A stretch of 64,000 nt of DNA. It comes from Marinomonas algarum (GTDB taxonomy: Bacteria > Pseudomonadota > Gammaproteobacteria > Pseudomonadales > Marinomonadaceae). This document shows, piece after piece, positions 9,722-19,605 of this stretch. The stretch spans positions 1-64,000 of the forward strand of contig NZ_JAJATW010000002.1 in the NCBI RefSeq assembly GCF_020532605.1. The letters are read 5' to 3'. Positions within the stretch are counted from its first letter, which is position 1, and every line of letters starts with the position of its first letter. A program made the position numbers and the translations under genes. Below the pieces are notes generated by a model, which saw only the letters and a program-made list of their open reading frames with translations, searched no databases and was not told the origin of the DNA.

Positions 9722-10766
9722 AACGCCCAATACTCTTAGCAAGCTCTAACACTGACATGGCATAACGTCGACTCGGGTTGTAATCCATAATGGTGAAAAA
9801 GTTCTCATACGCCAACCAGTAGGACATTTCACCAGGCCCCGTTTGCAAACCAATTAGACCGGTCTTCTCTGACACAAAAGGTTGTGTCGGTAGCACCTTT
9901 ACAGCAGACCAAGCCGTTATGTCGACGTCAGGCACTCGACCACGGTTGATATCTTTAGCGACCATATCCGGCTCAGCCACATACGCAGTGACAAACCAAG
10001 GTTGATCCGTCTGCCACTTGTGATGCTTCAAATAGTTGGCGACACTGCCAATCGCATCCGCATCAGACTGCCACAAATCAATGTGACCATCACTATCGTA
10101 GTCAATTGCAAGCTTCCTGTAGTTGCTTGGCATAAACTGCACCATTCCCATGGCACCACTGTATGACCCTTTCGTGTCACCGATGTTCCAGCCTTCTTCT
10201 CGTGCCAATAACAAATAGGCCTCTAGTTCACTCTGAAAATACTCTTTACGTCTTGGGTAATCGAACGCCAAGGTCGTCAAAGACGTGAACACATCCTTTG
10301 ACCCAGTGATACGCCCGTAATAGGTTTCAACGCCGATGAGCGCCACAATAACACTGGAATCGACGCCAAAATCTTGTTCCGCTTTACGCAACCAAAACGC
10401 ATTTCGTTTTGCAAATTCTCGACCCAGTTTGGCACGGCTGGGGTTCACGAAGCGCGTTTTATACTCATAAAAAGGTGTGATGACTTCTGGCTGGTTGTCA
10501 GACTTCTCGATGACTTTTGGTCTAACTTGAATGTGTGAAAAGGCCAACTCTAGTCGCGCTTTATCGTAGTTATGCTGTTCAACAAGTTGTGAAATAAAGC
10601 GCTGAACATCTGGGTTCCCAGCATAAGAATCGGCTACGCTTACTGGCTTTTCTTCTAACAGTGAGTCACTGACCCCCGACGCTTTTGTTATAACAGAATG
10701 CTCTGTGTTAGCGCAGGCCGTCAGTCCGATTGCCATCAAGCAAAGAGAAACGTGCTTAAACATCAT
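9708..10766 (-). CDS. mltB: Membrane-bound lytic murein transglycosylase B (MltB)
   Basis: This GH103 lytic transglycosylase cuts the MurNAc-GlcNAc bond and forms 1,6-anhydro-MurNAc. The lipoprotein signal ends in LTAC (Cys18), so it is expected on the inner face of the outer membrane. The catalytic glutamate is Glu147 in IGVETYYGRITG. Family blocks KGSYSGAMGMVQFMPSNYRKLAIDYDSDG-type and the DAIGSVANYLKHHKW run follow. The open frame runs upstream to 11036, but that extension merely reads through rodA in another frame. The true start is one of two adjacent ATGs at 10766 and 10763, overlapping the rodA stop (ATATGATG) and preceded by AAGGG. About 352 residues. It may be secreted in concert with RlpA and PBP2. 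Confidence 0.93.
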   Translation of the reverse strand: MMFKHVSLCLMAIGLTACANTEHSVITKASGVSDSLLEEKPVSVADSYAGNPDVQRFISQLVEQHNYDKARLELAFSHIQVRPKVIEKSDNQPEVITPFYEYKTRFVNPSRAKLGREFAKRNAFWLRKAEQDFGVDSSVIVALIGVETYYGRITGSKDVFTSLTTLAFDYPRRKEYFQSELEAYLLLAREEGWNIGDTKGSYSGAMGMVQFMPSNYRKLAIDYDSDGHIDLWQSDADAIGSVANYLKHHKWQTDQPWFVTAYVAEPDMVAKDINRGRVPDVDITAWSAVKVLPTQPFVSEKTGLIGLQTGPGEMSYWLAYENFFTIMDYNPSRRYAMSVLELAKSIGRYEVD

Positions 10767-11884
10767 ATTGCCCTTTTGTGTGTTTGTATGGACATCAAAA
10801 TGCCAAAAGTCGCCATGATGGTAATAATAGAAGTACCGCCATAGCTCACCAAGGGTAAGGGTACCCCAACCACAGGGAGAATACCTGACACCATGCCAAT
10901 ATTTACAAACATATAAACAAAGAAAGTCAGTGTTAAACTGCCTGCTAGTAATCTTGCATAGTTGTCTGAAGCCTTTGCCGCAATGAACAATCCACGACCA
11001 ATGACGAGTAAGTAAGCCAAAATGAGTAGGCCACAACCCAACATACCAAACTCTTCTGCCAGAACAGCGATAATAAAGTCAGTGTGACTTTCTGGGAGAA
11101 AATCAAGTTGTGCCTGTGTTCCTTCTAACCAGCCCTTGCCCTGAATACCACCCGAGCCAATGGCTGTTTTAGACTGTATAATATTCCAGCCTGCCCCCAA
11201 GGGATCACTCTCAGGGTCCCAAAAAGTGCGTACTCGTTGGCGTTGATATTCATGCATAAATTGCCATAGTGTGTATGCCGCCAGAGGCGCAGAGATCGCT
11301 GCACCAATAATATAACGCCAGCCTAATCCGGCTAAAAACAACACAAAAATACCTGACACCGCCACCAAAAGAGAGGTCCCCAAATCGGGCTGTTTTGCGA
11401 TCATAACAACCGGCACTGCAATTAAAGTCAGTACGACTAAAATCTGTTTAAAAGTCGGTGGCAAGGGCTTGTGAGCAAAGTACCAAGCAATCATCATGGG
11501 CATCACAATTTTCATAATTTCTGACGGTTGGAAGCGTAACCCACCAGGTAACGGCAACCATCGCTGCGCCCCTTTCGCTCCGACACCAAACAAAAGCACG
11601 CCAATAAGTAGAAGTGCTAAGAACGCAAAAAGTACCGGTGAGGCTCTGCGCATATATTTAGGTGGTAATTGAGCCAATACTAGACACACAACCAAACCAA
11701 TAGCCAAACGCAACGCTTGCCGTTCCACCATCGCCGTGTTTTGACCCGAGGCGGAATACAGGATAAAAAGCCCTCCGCCAATCAATAAAAATAACGACGC
11801 AATCAGCAACACATCGACGTGCACCAATTTCCATAAACGTGCGTTGGTGAAGGATATTGCTCGCTGATACAAGCTTTCACTCAT
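10763..11884 (-). CDS. rodA: Peptidoglycan glycosyltransferase RodA (SEDS family)
   Basis: RodA polymerises glycan strands from lipid II during cell elongation, working with PBP2 (the next gene upstream) inside the Rod complex. It has 373 residues with about ten membrane segments. SEDS signatures are present: GVGAKGAQRWLPL, GGLRFQPSEIMKI, AKQPDLGTSLL, the periplasmic FWDPESDPLGAGWN, which contains the catalytic aspartate region, and the ending VGVPLPLVSYGGTS. It overlaps mrdA by 8 bases, which supports coupled translation. Confidence 0.96.
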   Translation of the reverse strand: MSESLYQRAISFTNARLWKLVHVDVLLIASLFLLIGGGLFILYSASGQNTAMVERQALRLAIGLVVCLVLAQLPPKYMRRASPVLFAFLALLLIGVLLFGVGAKGAQRWLPLPGGLRFQPSEIMKIVMPMMIAWYFAHKPLPPTFKQILVVLTLIAVPVVMIAKQPDLGTSLLVAVSGIFVLFLAGLGWRYIIGAAISAPLAAYTLWQFMHEYQRQRVRTFWDPESDPLGAGWNIIQSKTAIGSGGIQGKGWLEGTQAQLDFLPESHTDFIIAVLAEEFGMLGCGLLILAYLLVIGRGLFIAAKASDNYARLLAGSLTLTFFVYMFVNIGMVSGILPVVGVPLPLVSYGGTSIITIMATFGILMSIQTHKRAI

Positions 11885-13766
11885 GATTGCGGCCTTTTAA
11901 ATAATCGTATTTCGCTGGGTAGTCATCATAAAGATATGCATCAAATAACGAACGCGTTAGATCAGCCGGTTTTGAGCTGCTGCCACCGTTTTCAAAAATG
12001 GCGAAAACAGAAATTTTCGGCTTTTCCGCTGGGGCAAAACCAATAAATAATGCGTGATCATGAAGGCGGCGATCCAAACTGTCTGCGTCATATTCTTGGT
12101 CTTCTTGTAAACTAAATACCTGCCCTGTGCCTGTCTTACCCGCGATATCGTATTCCGTGCCACGCAATCGTCTTGCTGTGCCTTTTGAGTCCGTAATCAC
12201 TCTACGCATTGCATTCGTCATACGATCCCAGTTACCTTGGTCTTTCAGCACAATCCTGTGTTCTTTACCTAGGTTCTCTTCAAACTGCGCCTCAGAGTCA
12301 CCTATGGTTTGTGCCATTCGAGGGTAAAAATAATGACCTTTACCTGCCAAAGCCGATGTCGCTGACGCAATCTGCACCGGTGTTGCTACCATAAAGCCTT
12401 GACCGATTCCCACATTAACAGAGTCACCTGGATACCACGGCTCTTTGTATTTGGCTTTTTTCCATTCATTTGAAGGCAACAAACCGCGGCTCTCGCCCCG
12501 TAGGTCAAGCAAGTTACCTTGACCAAAACCGAAGCGGGTTAAAAAGTTATGAATAGGAGTAATCCCCATCTTATTAGCCAACTGATAATAATAAGTATCC
12601 ACTGACTCGATGATAGAACGTTCTAAATCAATCCAGCCATGACCTGAACGTTTCCAGTCACGATAACGACGACCATTAGGATTGATTTGATAATAACCTT
12701 TGGCGTAATACTGCTCAGTCCAAGAAGCAAAGCCGTATTCCAGTCCCGCCAACGCCATAAAGGGTTTTATCGTTGAAGCCGGTGGATAGCCACCGCGTAG
12801 CGCCCGATTAAACAAAGGTAACTTTCTCGATTCTCGTAAGTCACCATAATCTTTAACAGAGATGCCACGCACAAATAAATTAGGGTCATAACCTGGCTTA
12901 GAAACAAGTGCAAGAATGCCACCTGTTTCAGGATCAATAGCGACCACAGATCCCGTGTAGTCTCCCAGAAGATCATAGGCATATTGTTGTAATCGCGCAT
13001 CAAGGTGGAGATGAACATCTTTTCCTGGAGTGGGTGTTTGCCTTTCCAATTCAGACATAATTCGACCACGAGCATTGACTTCAACCTTATTCAGACCCGC
13101 TTGGCCGAACAAGGTCTCCTCGTAGTACCCTTCCACTCCCGTTTTACCAATAAATAACGCCCCTTGATAGGCAAGTCGGTCGACGGTTTCTAGATCTTTA
13201 GAAGTAATACGACCCACATAACCCACTGCATGGGCAAAGGCTTCTCCGAAGGGGTAGTATCGTGTTAATTGCGCCTCGACTTGAACGCCGTCGAGTTTAT
13301 ACAAATCCACCGAGACTTTTGCCCACTCTTCGTCTGTCAGCTGAGACTTTAAAGTAATCGATTGGTAAGGCCGGCGATATTCTTCAAGAGCGCGATCAAA
13401 ATCTTGCCATTCACTCTCGGTTATATCGATGATGGTATTTAATGTTTGCTTTAGCGCGTCAAAATCCGCGATTCGCTCAGGTGTGACCGTTAAACTGTGG
13501 ATGGGGCGATTGTCTGCCAATACAACACCATTGCGGTCATAAATGAGCCCTCTTGGTGGCGGCTCAGTCACCAACATCACTCGGTTGTCATCGGCTTTCG
13601 TTTGATACAAATCATGTTCAATCACTTGCAGATAAAACAATCGACCGATCAACACACAAACTAATAGAAAAACAAACACAGCGGCGGCCAACACGCGTCG
13701 TTGGGTTAGCCGTTGCTCTTGTCGATAATTACGAAATTTTTGGTGTCCGCGATTCAACAACCCCAC
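11877..13766 (-). CDS. mrdA: Penicillin-binding protein 2, elongation transpeptidase (MrdA)
   Basis: PBP2 cross-links the glycan strands made by RodA. A single transmembrane anchor is at about residues 26-46 (VLAAAVFVFLLVCVLIGRLFYL). The pedestal domain begins EPPPRGLIYDRNG at about 68-80. The transpeptidase domain carries SxxK as Ser331-Thr-Ile-Lys334 (PPASTIKPF), an SVDTYYYQ segment, and KTG in IAGKTGTGQVFS. The 629-residue length fits. In E. coli PBP2 a zinc site involves a cysteine at the SCDTYFYQ position; here that residue is Val, so this site seems incomplete. The gene begins two bases after the rlmH stop and overlaps rodA. Confidence 0.96.
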   Translation of the reverse strand: MGLLNRGHQKFRNYRQEQRLTQRRVLAAAVFVFLLVCVLIGRLFYLQVIEHDLYQTKADDNRVMLVTEPPPRGLIYDRNGVVLADNRPIHSLTVTPERIADFDALKQTLNTIIDITESEWQDFDRALEEYRRPYQSITLKSQLTDEEWAKVSVDLYKLDGVQVEAQLTRYYPFGEAFAHAVGYVGRITSKDLETVDRLAYQGALFIGKTGVEGYYEETLFGQAGLNKVEVNARGRIMSELERQTPTPGKDVHLHLDARLQQYAYDLLGDYTGSVVAIDPETGGILALVSKPGYDPNLFVRGISVKDYGDLRESRKLPLFNRALRGGYPPASTIKPFMALAGLEYGFASWTEQYYAKGYYQINPNGRRYRDWKRSGHGWIDLERSIIESVDTYYYQLANKMGITPIHNFLTRFGFGQGNLLDLRGESRGLLPSNEWKKAKYKEPWYPGDSVNVGIGQGFMVATPVQIASATSALAGKGHYFYPRMAQTIGDSEAQFEENLGKEHRIVLKDQGNWDRMTNAMRRVITDSKGTARRLRGTEYDIAGKTGTGQVFSLQEDQEYDADSLDRRLHDHALFIGFAPAEKPKISVFAIFENGGSSSKPADLTRSLFDAYLYDDYPAKYDYLKGRNHE

Positions 13767-13767
13767 C

Positions 13768-14235
13768 TCATCGATGATACGGGTGATTATTCATCAGCGT
13801 CCAAGCACGATAAATTTGTTCCGCGAGCAAGATTCTTACCATAGGGTGCGGCAACGTCAGGCGAGATAAAGACCAAACCTGATCCGCTCGCGCTGTACAT
13901 CTAGGGTCAAGTCCATCTGGCCCACCCACTAACAAGCTGACATTGTACCCTTCCATACGCCACTGCTCTGTCTGATCGGATAGTTGCTCAGTCGACCACT
14001 CTTTACCCAACACCTCCATTGCAATCACTTTATCACCTGAAGGAATAGCCTCTAACATGGCATCCCCCTCTTTGCGTATGGCTTTTGGAATGTCGGTATT
14101 TTTGCCACGAGGTGACATGGGGATTTCAACCAGTTCAAGAGCAAAATCTTTTGGTAGACGTTTAGAATACTCTTCATACCCTTCAACGACCCACTTCGGC
14201 ATTTTACTGCCAACCGCTATCAGACGAACACGCAT
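13768..14235 (-). CDS. rlmH: 23S rRNA pseudouridine-1915 N3-methyltransferase (RlmH)
   Basis: RlmH is a SPOUT-class methyltransferase that methylates pseudouridine 1915 in helix 69 of 23S rRNA on assembled 70S ribosomes. At 155 residues it has the family length. It shows the opening [26 protein letters not shown] pattern, the knot segment [10 protein letters not shown] that binds S-adenosylmethionine, and the ending [20 protein letters not shown] with HPYHR at the C-terminus. It lies between rsfS and mrdA, the usual gammaproteobacterial order. Confidence 0.96.
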   Translation of the reverse strand: MRVRLIAVGSKMPKWVVEGYEEYSKRLPKDFALELVEIPMSPRGKNTDIPKAIRKEGDAMLEAIPSGDKVIAMEVLGKEWSTEQLSDQTEQWRMEGYNVSLLVGGPDGLDPRCTARADQVWSLSRLTLPHPMVRILLAEQIYRAWTLMNNHPYHR

Positions 14236-14247
14236 TACACAGGAACC

Positions 14248-14601
14248 TTAGATGTTTTCGGGTTGAATATCCCAGAGTTTTTCAAGATCATAAAAAGCGC
14301 GCGCCTCTTCTGTCATGACATGAACCACCACATCATGCAAATCGACCAACACCCAATCGCTGCCCATACCGCGACCTTCAGAACCCAATGGCTGAAGCCC
14401 CTTTGACTTAAGATGTTCAAAGACGTTTTGCCCAAGACCATTTACATGACGTTTGGACGTACCAGTACAAAGTACCATGTAATCCATCATGTCAGTGTGC
14501 TTGCTAACATTCAAAACAGTGATTTTATCACCCTTGACATCTTCCAGTGCTTCCACAGCAAAAGATAAAATTTGATCTGCTGTGTAGTTAAGCTGACTCA
14601 T
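14248..14601 (-). CDS. rsfS: Ribosomal silencing factor RsfS
   Basis: RsfS binds ribosomal protein L14 and blocks joining of the 30S and 50S subunits, lowering translation in stationary phase or starvation. The protein has 117 residues and the family blocks LEDVKGDKITVLNV, DYMVLCTGTSKRHVNGL, GSEGRGMGSDWVLVDLHDVVVHVM and FYDLEKLW. It lies 14 bases after nadD and 12 before rlmH on the same strand. Confidence 0.95.
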   Translation of the reverse strand: MSQLNYTADQILSFAVEALEDVKGDKITVLNVSKHTDMMDYMVLCTGTSKRHVNGLGQNVFEHLKSKGLQPLGSEGRGMGSDWVLVDLHDVVVHVMTEEARAFYDLEKLWDIQPENI

Positions 14602-14615
14602 ATTGTTTTGTTATC

Positions 14616-15278
14616 CTATCGATATAATTGATGTTGCTCTATGTATTCTTGAACAGGCTCTGGCAACAAGTACGCAATTGACTCGTTTTTAGAAGCCAAT
14701 GATCTAATCATGCTAGAAGAAATTCCTAAGGGCGTAAGTGTTTCAAACCATAAACGCCCTGACGGCGCGCATTGTAACTCATAGGAGGAGTTGGCACGAT
14801 ATTTTTCGCAAAAAGCACTTAATTCGCTGATTAAATCAGGCTCCCAACCGGGTCGTGAAACAACGAAAATATGAGCGTATTTCGTCAACTCCTGCCACTG
14901 AGACCATGTAGGTAACGACAAGAAACTGTCCATTCCCAATACCATGATTAAGGGCGTATCCGCGCCAATTTCAGCTCGGATATTTTTCAACGTATCAATA
15001 CTGTAACTTGGTCCTTCTCGTTCGATTTCACGGGCATCGACGCTCAACCTTGCATCTCCCGATATGGCCAGTCGCACCATATCAAGTCGCTGTTGCGGTG
15101 ATACACCTGGCTTACCCTTATGTACCGGCTGAAAACAAGGGATCAGTTTTAACGATGAATAGCCAAAACGGTCTAGAATTTCTACTGCGGTTCTAAGGTG
15201 GCCATTATGCACAGGATCAAATGTCCCTCCCATAATGGCGAGGCTGTTCAACGATTTAGTTGTCACGAGTATGACCAT
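14616..15278 (-). CDS. nadD: Nicotinate-nucleotide adenylyltransferase (NadD)
   Basis: NadD adenylates nicotinate mononucleotide to deamido-NAD, a core step of NAD synthesis. The nucleotidyltransferase motif [13 protein letters not shown] (with the HxGH-type NGH) and the C-terminal ISSSMIRS loop are both present, along with the [14 protein letters not shown] block. The ATG at 15278 gives 220 residues and overlaps the end of proA by 23 bases, but the AGGAG directly abuts it. A GTG at 15266 would have that AGGAG 12 bases upstream, so the exact start is unsure. Translation is probably coupled to proA. Confidence 0.95.
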   Translation of the reverse strand: MVILVTTKSLNSLAIMGGTFDPVHNGHLRTAVEILDRFGYSSLKLIPCFQPVHKGKPGVSPQQRLDMVRLAISGDARLSVDAREIEREGPSYSIDTLKNIRAEIGADTPLIMVLGMDSFLSLPTWSQWQELTKYAHIFVVSRPGWEPDLISELSAFCEKYRANSSYELQCAPSGRLWFETLTPLGISSSMIRSLASKNESIAYLLPEPVQEYIEQHQLYR

Positions 15279-16515
15279 CTCCTAACACAACGTACTTTTG
15301 ACTGGTTAACCCCAACAAACCTACCGGGCCGCGAGCATGAATCTTATCTGTCGATATACCAATCTCAGCACCAAATCCGTATTCAAAACCATCTGCAAAG
15401 GAAGTAGAAGCGTTGACCATCACCGAAGAGGAGTCCACCTCCGTCATAAAAGCACGCGTTTTAGCATAGTTGTTCGATACAATAGCGTCTGTATGGTGTG
15501 AGCCATAATGATTAATATGCGCAATCGCCTCATCAATATTCGATACCACTTTGATCGACAACTTAGGGGCGAGGTATTCTGTGTACCAATCTTCCTCCGT
15601 TGCAGGCTCGATGTTTGAGTAAATAGCACGGATCGCTTCACAGCCAACAAGCGCCACGCCCTTGTCTTGATAAGCGGTAACCAGTCTTGGCAAAATAGCG
15701 TTTAATATAGACTGATGAACTAACAAAGACTCCATCGCATTACAGACACCATAACGACGCGTTTTTGCGTTCAAGGCAATAGCGAACGCTTTATCTAGAT
15801 CCGCTTCATCATCAATATAAACATGGCAATTGCCATCCAAATGTTTAATCACAGGCACACGCGCATCTTGACTAATACGCTCAATCAGCCCTTTACCACC
15901 ACGAGGGACGATTACATCCACAAACTCAGGCATAGTAATTAATTTACCTACGGCCTCTCTGTCCGTGGTATTTAACACCTGCACCGCATTTTCTGGTAAA
16001 CCTGCCTCAACAATGCCCGCTTTTACCGCACCTGCAATGGCTTGATTAGAATAAAACGCTTCAGAACCACCACGCAATATCGTTGCATTGCCTGATTTCA
16101 AACACAGACTCGCCGCATCGATGGTCACGTTAGGGCGAGACTCGTAAATAATACCAATGACTCCAAGAGGCACGCGCATTTGGCCACGCTGAATGCCTGA
16201 CGGCAAATACACCATATTTGACACTTCACCAATAGGATCAGGCAAGGATGCCACTTGCTTCAACCCATTGATCATGCCATCAATACGAGCATCATCTAAC
16301 AATAACCGATCCAATAACGCCGCATCTAATCCCTTCTCTTTACCGTTTTTTATGTCTTTCGCGTTTTCTTCCATCAAGTGTGGACGAGCATCTTCTAATG
16401 CTTGCGCCATAGCAAATAAAGCACGATTTTTTTGTTGAGTGGAGGCTTTCGCCAAAGCTCGGGAAGCCTCTCTGGCTTGTTGGCCTACTTGATTCATGTA
16501 AGATTCTAAAGACAT
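15256..16515 (-). CDS. proA: Glutamate-5-semialdehyde dehydrogenase / gamma-glutamyl phosphate reductase (ProA)
   Basis: ProA reduces gamma-glutamyl phosphate to glutamate semialdehyde with NADPH, the second step of proline synthesis. It is an aldehyde-dehydrogenase-superfamily protein of 419 residues. The catalytic cysteine is Cys258 in [13 protein letters not shown]. Other family blocks are [41 protein letters not shown] and the ending [21 protein letters not shown]. It is the first gene of the minus-strand cluster that ends with lipA. proB is not in the window. Confidence 0.97.
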   Translation of the reverse strand: MSLESYMNQVGQQAREASRALAKASTQQKNRALFAMAQALEDARPHLMEENAKDIKNGKEKGLDAALLDRLLLDDARIDGMINGLKQVASLPDPIGEVSNMVYLPSGIQRGQMRVPLGVIGIIYESRPNVTIDAASLCLKSGNATILRGGSEAFYSNQAIAGAVKAGIVEAGLPENAVQVLNTTDREAVGKLITMPEFVDVIVPRGGKGLIERISQDARVPVIKHLDGNCHVYIDDEADLDKAFAIALNAKTRRYGVCNAMESLLVHQSILNAILPRLVTAYQDKGVALVGCEAIRAIYSNIEPATEEDWYTEYLAPKLSIKVVSNIDEAIAHINHYGSHHTDAIVSNNYAKTRAFMTEVDSSSVMVNASTSFADGFEYGFGAEIGISTDKIHARGPVGLLGLTSQKYVVLGDGHTRDN

Positions 16516-16646
16516 GGTAACTCTCTGGTAAAGTAAGAAATTGCGAACGAAAGATAAGGGCTAACCCATAATCTCTTTCAACAAAACAGTATACTACCAT
16601 ACTATATTTGTTCATTTAGTGCCGATTTAGTCTCAAGGAACTCACA

Positions 16647-17375
16647 TTGTCCATACCAAACACTTACACACTCTCCACCGTAGGCATAGTACACTCGTGC
16701 TATAAAGAGAAATTCGGCATTCCACGTCAACCCGGACTGGTTAAAGAGGCAACGGCAAGACTTGAGCTGCTACCGCCCTTTAATCGGCTAGACACATTAG
16801 ACGGGCTAAGTGATTATTCCCACATCTGGATTCAGTTTGTGTTTCATGCTTGCCTCACAGAGGGCTGGAAAGCCAAGGTTCGCCCACCAAGGCTTGGTGG
16901 TAAAGATAAATTAGGCGTATTTGCCACCCGCTCAACCCACAGACCCAACCCCATAGGCTTATCGGTGGTAAAAATAGGTCGCATCTATCAAGAAGAAAAG
17001 CGTGTTTTTATTGATCTTCATGGGGCCGATTTACTGGATGGCACACCTGTCTTGGATATAAAACCCTATTTGCCTTATGCTGATAACATTACTGACGCGA
17101 CAGCAGAAAAAACACCGGCCCCAACAAACGTAAAAAACGTACGTTTTTCTCAGCTAGCGAAACAACAATGCGAAAACTATCAAAACACACACGATAAAAA
17201 CATCATCACACTGATTGAACAAGTCGTCGCACAAGATCCAAGGCCCTCTTATCTTACAAACCAGACAGACAGAGAACATGGCATTACTCTATGGGACATC
17301 AATATAAAGTGGTGTGCAAGAAATGATCACTTTGAGATTTTGTGCATTGAATCAATACAAGAGAGCCAACGATGA
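16647..17375 (+). CDS. trmO: tRNA (adenine-N6)-methyltransferase TrmO (TsaA/YaeB family)
   Basis: TrmO methylates t6A37 to m6t6A37 in tRNA-Thr. The protein aligns with E. coli TrmO (YaeB): VGIVHSCYKEKFGIPRQPGLV, DYSHIWIQFVFH, VRPPRLGGKDKLGVFATRSTHRPNPIGLS, DLLDGTPVLDIKPYLPYAD, and QDPRP near the C-terminus. It has 242 residues. The start is TTG at 16647, with AAGGAA six bases upstream; no ATG gives a complete N-terminus. It is divergent from proA, and its last four bases overlap the next small gene. Confidence 0.93.
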   Translation: MSIPNTYTLSTVGIVHSCYKEKFGIPRQPGLVKEATARLELLPPFNRLDTLDGLSDYSHIWIQFVFHACLTEGWKAKVRPPRLGGKDKLGVFATRSTHRPNPIGLSVVKIGRIYQEEKRVFIDLHGADLLDGTPVLDIKPYLPYADNITDATAEKTPAPTNVKNVRFSQLAKQQCENYQNTHDKNIITLIEQVVAQDPRPSYLTNQTDREHGITLWDINIKWCARNDHFEILCIESIQESQR

Positions 17376-17620
17376 ATAAAAAGCAGTTTTTGAACACCTA
17401 TAAGAAGGTTGATGAACTCAAGCAAGAAGCTACAGGACAAAGCCAGAAGCCGCCTATTTATCGCTCAAAATACGATGAACGTCTGATAAAAGACTTCCAC
17501 TATGCAAAATTCCAGAAAAACCTGCAGAATGCCCGCCAAAGTGAGTCGTTAAAAAACTTGCTTGAAAAAGAAGAATGGAGCGAAGAAGACACCGAAGTAT
17601 TGCTTAGGTCTTTACGCTAA
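17372..17620 (+). CDS. Small basic hypothetical protein, coupled to trmO
   Basis: I do not recognise this 82-residue protein. It is rich in Lys, Glu and Gln, predicted to be helical, and has no signal peptide or membrane segment. An N-terminal stretch KKVDELKQE and a C-terminal EEWSEEDTEVLLRSLR are the most notable parts. Its ATG overlaps the trmO stop as ATGA, which suggests translational coupling. A terminator follows about 90 bases later. Confidence 0.6.
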   Translation: MNKKQFLNTYKKVDELKQEATGQSQKPPIYRSKYDERLIKDFHYAKFQKNLQNARQSESLKNLLEKEEWSEEDTEVLLRSLR

Positions 17621-17707
17621 CTAAGACATACGCAAAGCCTATACCCATGGTTATCCACACGTTATATGTATAGTTTTTCTGTCAATGAATTCAAAAGAAA
17701 TAGGCAT

Positions 17708-17737
17708 AAAAAAAGCGGGCTAAGCCCGCTTTTTACT
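17708..17737. terminator. Bidirectional terminator between trmO unit and rpsA
   Basis: AAAAGCGGGC and GCCCGCTTTTT form a strong GC-rich hairpin with A-rich and T-rich flanks, so it can end transcripts from both sides. It lies between the small plus-strand gene (ends 17620) and rpsA (minus strand, ends 17755). Confidence 0.88.
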
Positions 17738-17754
17738 AACTAGAAAATTAAAAC

Positions 17755-19437
17755 TTAGTTTTGGTTTTCTAGTTGCGCTTTGATCAAATCACCGATAGTG
17801 GTAGGACCATTCGCTTCAACTTGCTGTTTCTCAGAATGAGATTTCAACGCAGCTTTTTCTTCAGTCGCATCTTTCTGCTTGATAGACAGAGCAATAGTAC
17901 GCGCTTTACGATCAACATTGATGATCGCTGCTTCTACTTTATCGCCTTCTTTCAATGCAGTTGATGCATCTTCGATACGCTCACGGCTGATTTCAGAGAC
18001 TTTCAACGTCGCTTCAACACCTTCAGCAAGAACAACAACAGCGCCTTTCGCATCTACTGTAGAAACAGTACCGTTTACGATTGCACCTTTGTCATTTTCA
18101 GCAACGAAAGCTAGGAACGGATCTTCTTCTAGTTGTTTAACACCTAGAGAAATACGCTCACGCTCAGCATCGATAGACAATACCACTGTTTCTAGCATAT
18201 CGCCTTTCTTGTACTGACGTACTGCTTCTTCACCCGTTTCGTCCCAAGATAGGTCAGATAGGTGAACAAGACCATCGATACCGCCGTCAAGACCAATGAA
18301 CACACCAAAGTCAGTGATAGACTTGATTGCGCCAGAGATTTTGTCGCCTTTGTTGAAAGAAGTAGCAAACTCTTCCCATGGGTTCATGGTGCACTGCTTG
18401 ATACCCAAAGAAATACGACGACGCTCTTCATCAATGTCAAGAACCATAACTTCAACTTCGTCACCGATCTGAACAACTTTAGATGGGTGAATGTTTTTGT
18501 TAGTCCAATCCATTTCAGAAACGTGTACTAGACCTTCTACGCCTTCTTCTAATTCAGCGAAGCAACCGTAATCAGTCAAGTTAGTAACTTTAGCAGTCAC
18601 TTTCGTGTTTTCTGGGTAACGGGCTTTGATAGCAACCCATGGATCTTCACCCAATTGCTTAAGACCTAGAGACACACGGTTACGCTCGCGGTCGAACTTA
18701 AGAACTTTAACGTCGATTTCATCGCCAACAGCAATGATTTCGCTTGGGTGCTTAATACGTTTCCAAGCCATGTCAGTGATGTGTAGAAGACCATCAACAC
18801 CACCAAGATCAACGAACGCACCGTAGTCTGTAAGGTTCTTAACGATACCTTTAACTTCTTGACCTTCTTCAAGAGAAGCAAGTAGTGTTTCGCGTTCAGC
18901 GCTGTTAGTCGCTTCCATAACGGCACGACGAGATACAACAACGTTGTTACGTTTTTGATCAAGCTTGATAAGTTTGAACTCAAGATCAACACCTTCCAAG
19001 TGTGATGTGTCGCGGATTGGGCGAACATCTACCAAAGAACCTGGCAAGAAGGCACGGATATTTGCGATATCAACTGTGAAGCCACCTTTGACTTTACCGT
19101 TGATCACACCATTAACAATGGCATTTTCTTCGTAAGCTTTTTCAAGCACAGACCAAGTCTCTGCACGTTTCGCTTTTTCACGAGACAATTTAGTCTCACC
19201 GAAGCCATCTTCAACAGCGTCAAGTGCAACTTTTACTTCGTCACCGATGTTTAAGTTGAACTCACCACTTTCCGTTAGGAACTGAGAACGAGGAATTACG
19301 CCTTCAGATTTAAGACCTGCATGAACAGTTACCCACTCACTGTCGATATCAACAATAATACCGGTAACAATTGAGCCTGGCGCCATTTCGACGGTTAACA
19401 GGCTTTCTTCAAACAGTTCTGCGAAGCTTTGAGTCAT
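17755..19437 (-). CDS. rpsA: 30S ribosomal protein S1 (RpsA)
   Basis: S1 binds mRNA on the 30S subunit and helps unfold and position transcripts. The 560-residue protein has six tandem S1/OB-fold repeats; clear repeat starts are [114 protein letters not shown] and [17 protein letters not shown]. The first two, as in E. coli, are the divergent ribosome-binding repeats. AGGAAATACA precedes the ATG. It lies downstream of cmk on the same strand, as in most gammaproteobacteria, but ihfB does not follow. Confidence 0.98.
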   Translation of the reverse strand: MTQSFAELFEESLLTVEMAPGSIVTGIIVDIDSEWVTVHAGLKSEGVIPRSQFLTESGEFNLNIGDEVKVALDAVEDGFGETKLSREKAKRAETWSVLEKAYEENAIVNGVINGKVKGGFTVDIANIRAFLPGSLVDVRPIRDTSHLEGVDLEFKLIKLDQKRNNVVVSRRAVMEATNSAERETLLASLEEGQEVKGIVKNLTDYGAFVDLGGVDGLLHITDMAWKRIKHPSEIIAVGDEIDVKVLKFDRERNRVSLGLKQLGEDPWVAIKARYPENTKVTAKVTNLTDYGCFAELEEGVEGLVHVSEMDWTNKNIHPSKVVQIGDEVEVMVLDIDEERRRISLGIKQCTMNPWEEFATSFNKGDKISGAIKSITDFGVFIGLDGGIDGLVHLSDLSWDETGEEAVRQYKKGDMLETVVLSIDAERERISLGVKQLEEDPFLAFVAENDKGAIVNGTVSTVDAKGAVVVLAEGVEATLKVSEISRERIEDASTALKEGDKVEAAIINVDRKARTIALSIKQKDATEEKAALKSHSEKQQVEANGPTTIGDLIKAQLENQN

Positions 19438-19605
19438 TGTATTTCCTATATAGTCGACCTAAAAACACTAGGTCATTTCCACACCGCCAGCAGATGCGGG
19501 TCAATTTTTTTGGATGATGCGATAAAGGCTTGCTGGCACCTTTATCGACTTGAATAACATTTATACTATTCTAGCACAGTCTACCTACAAAAAAGTAGAC
19601 TCAGA
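19438..19605 (-). promoter_or_regulatory. rpsA leader with two hairpins and a candidate promoter
   Basis: This 168-base gap between cmk and rpsA is structured. Read on the minus strand, it has an extended -10-like TGC-TAGAAT soon after the cmk stop, then a 9-bp perfect hairpin CGATAAAGG/CCTTTATCG (19520-19528 with 19539-19547), then GACCTA/TAGGTC (19456-19461 with 19469-19474) just before the ribosome binding site. A further AGTCTAC/GTAGACT repeat lies at about 19579-19602. Gammaproteobacterial rpsA leaders are known to fold into hairpins that S1 binds to repress its own synthesis; that this leader does so is inferred. Confidence 0.5.

Noticed and set aside
10764-11036. N-terminal extension of MltB
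   Set aside because: It reads antisense-free but out of frame through rodA, and the lipoprotein signal starts at 10766/10763.
17651-17659. Consensus DnaA box TTATCCACA
   Set aside because: A single isolated box between trmO and rpsA; no cluster of boxes, AT-rich unwinding region or dnaA gene, so not an origin.
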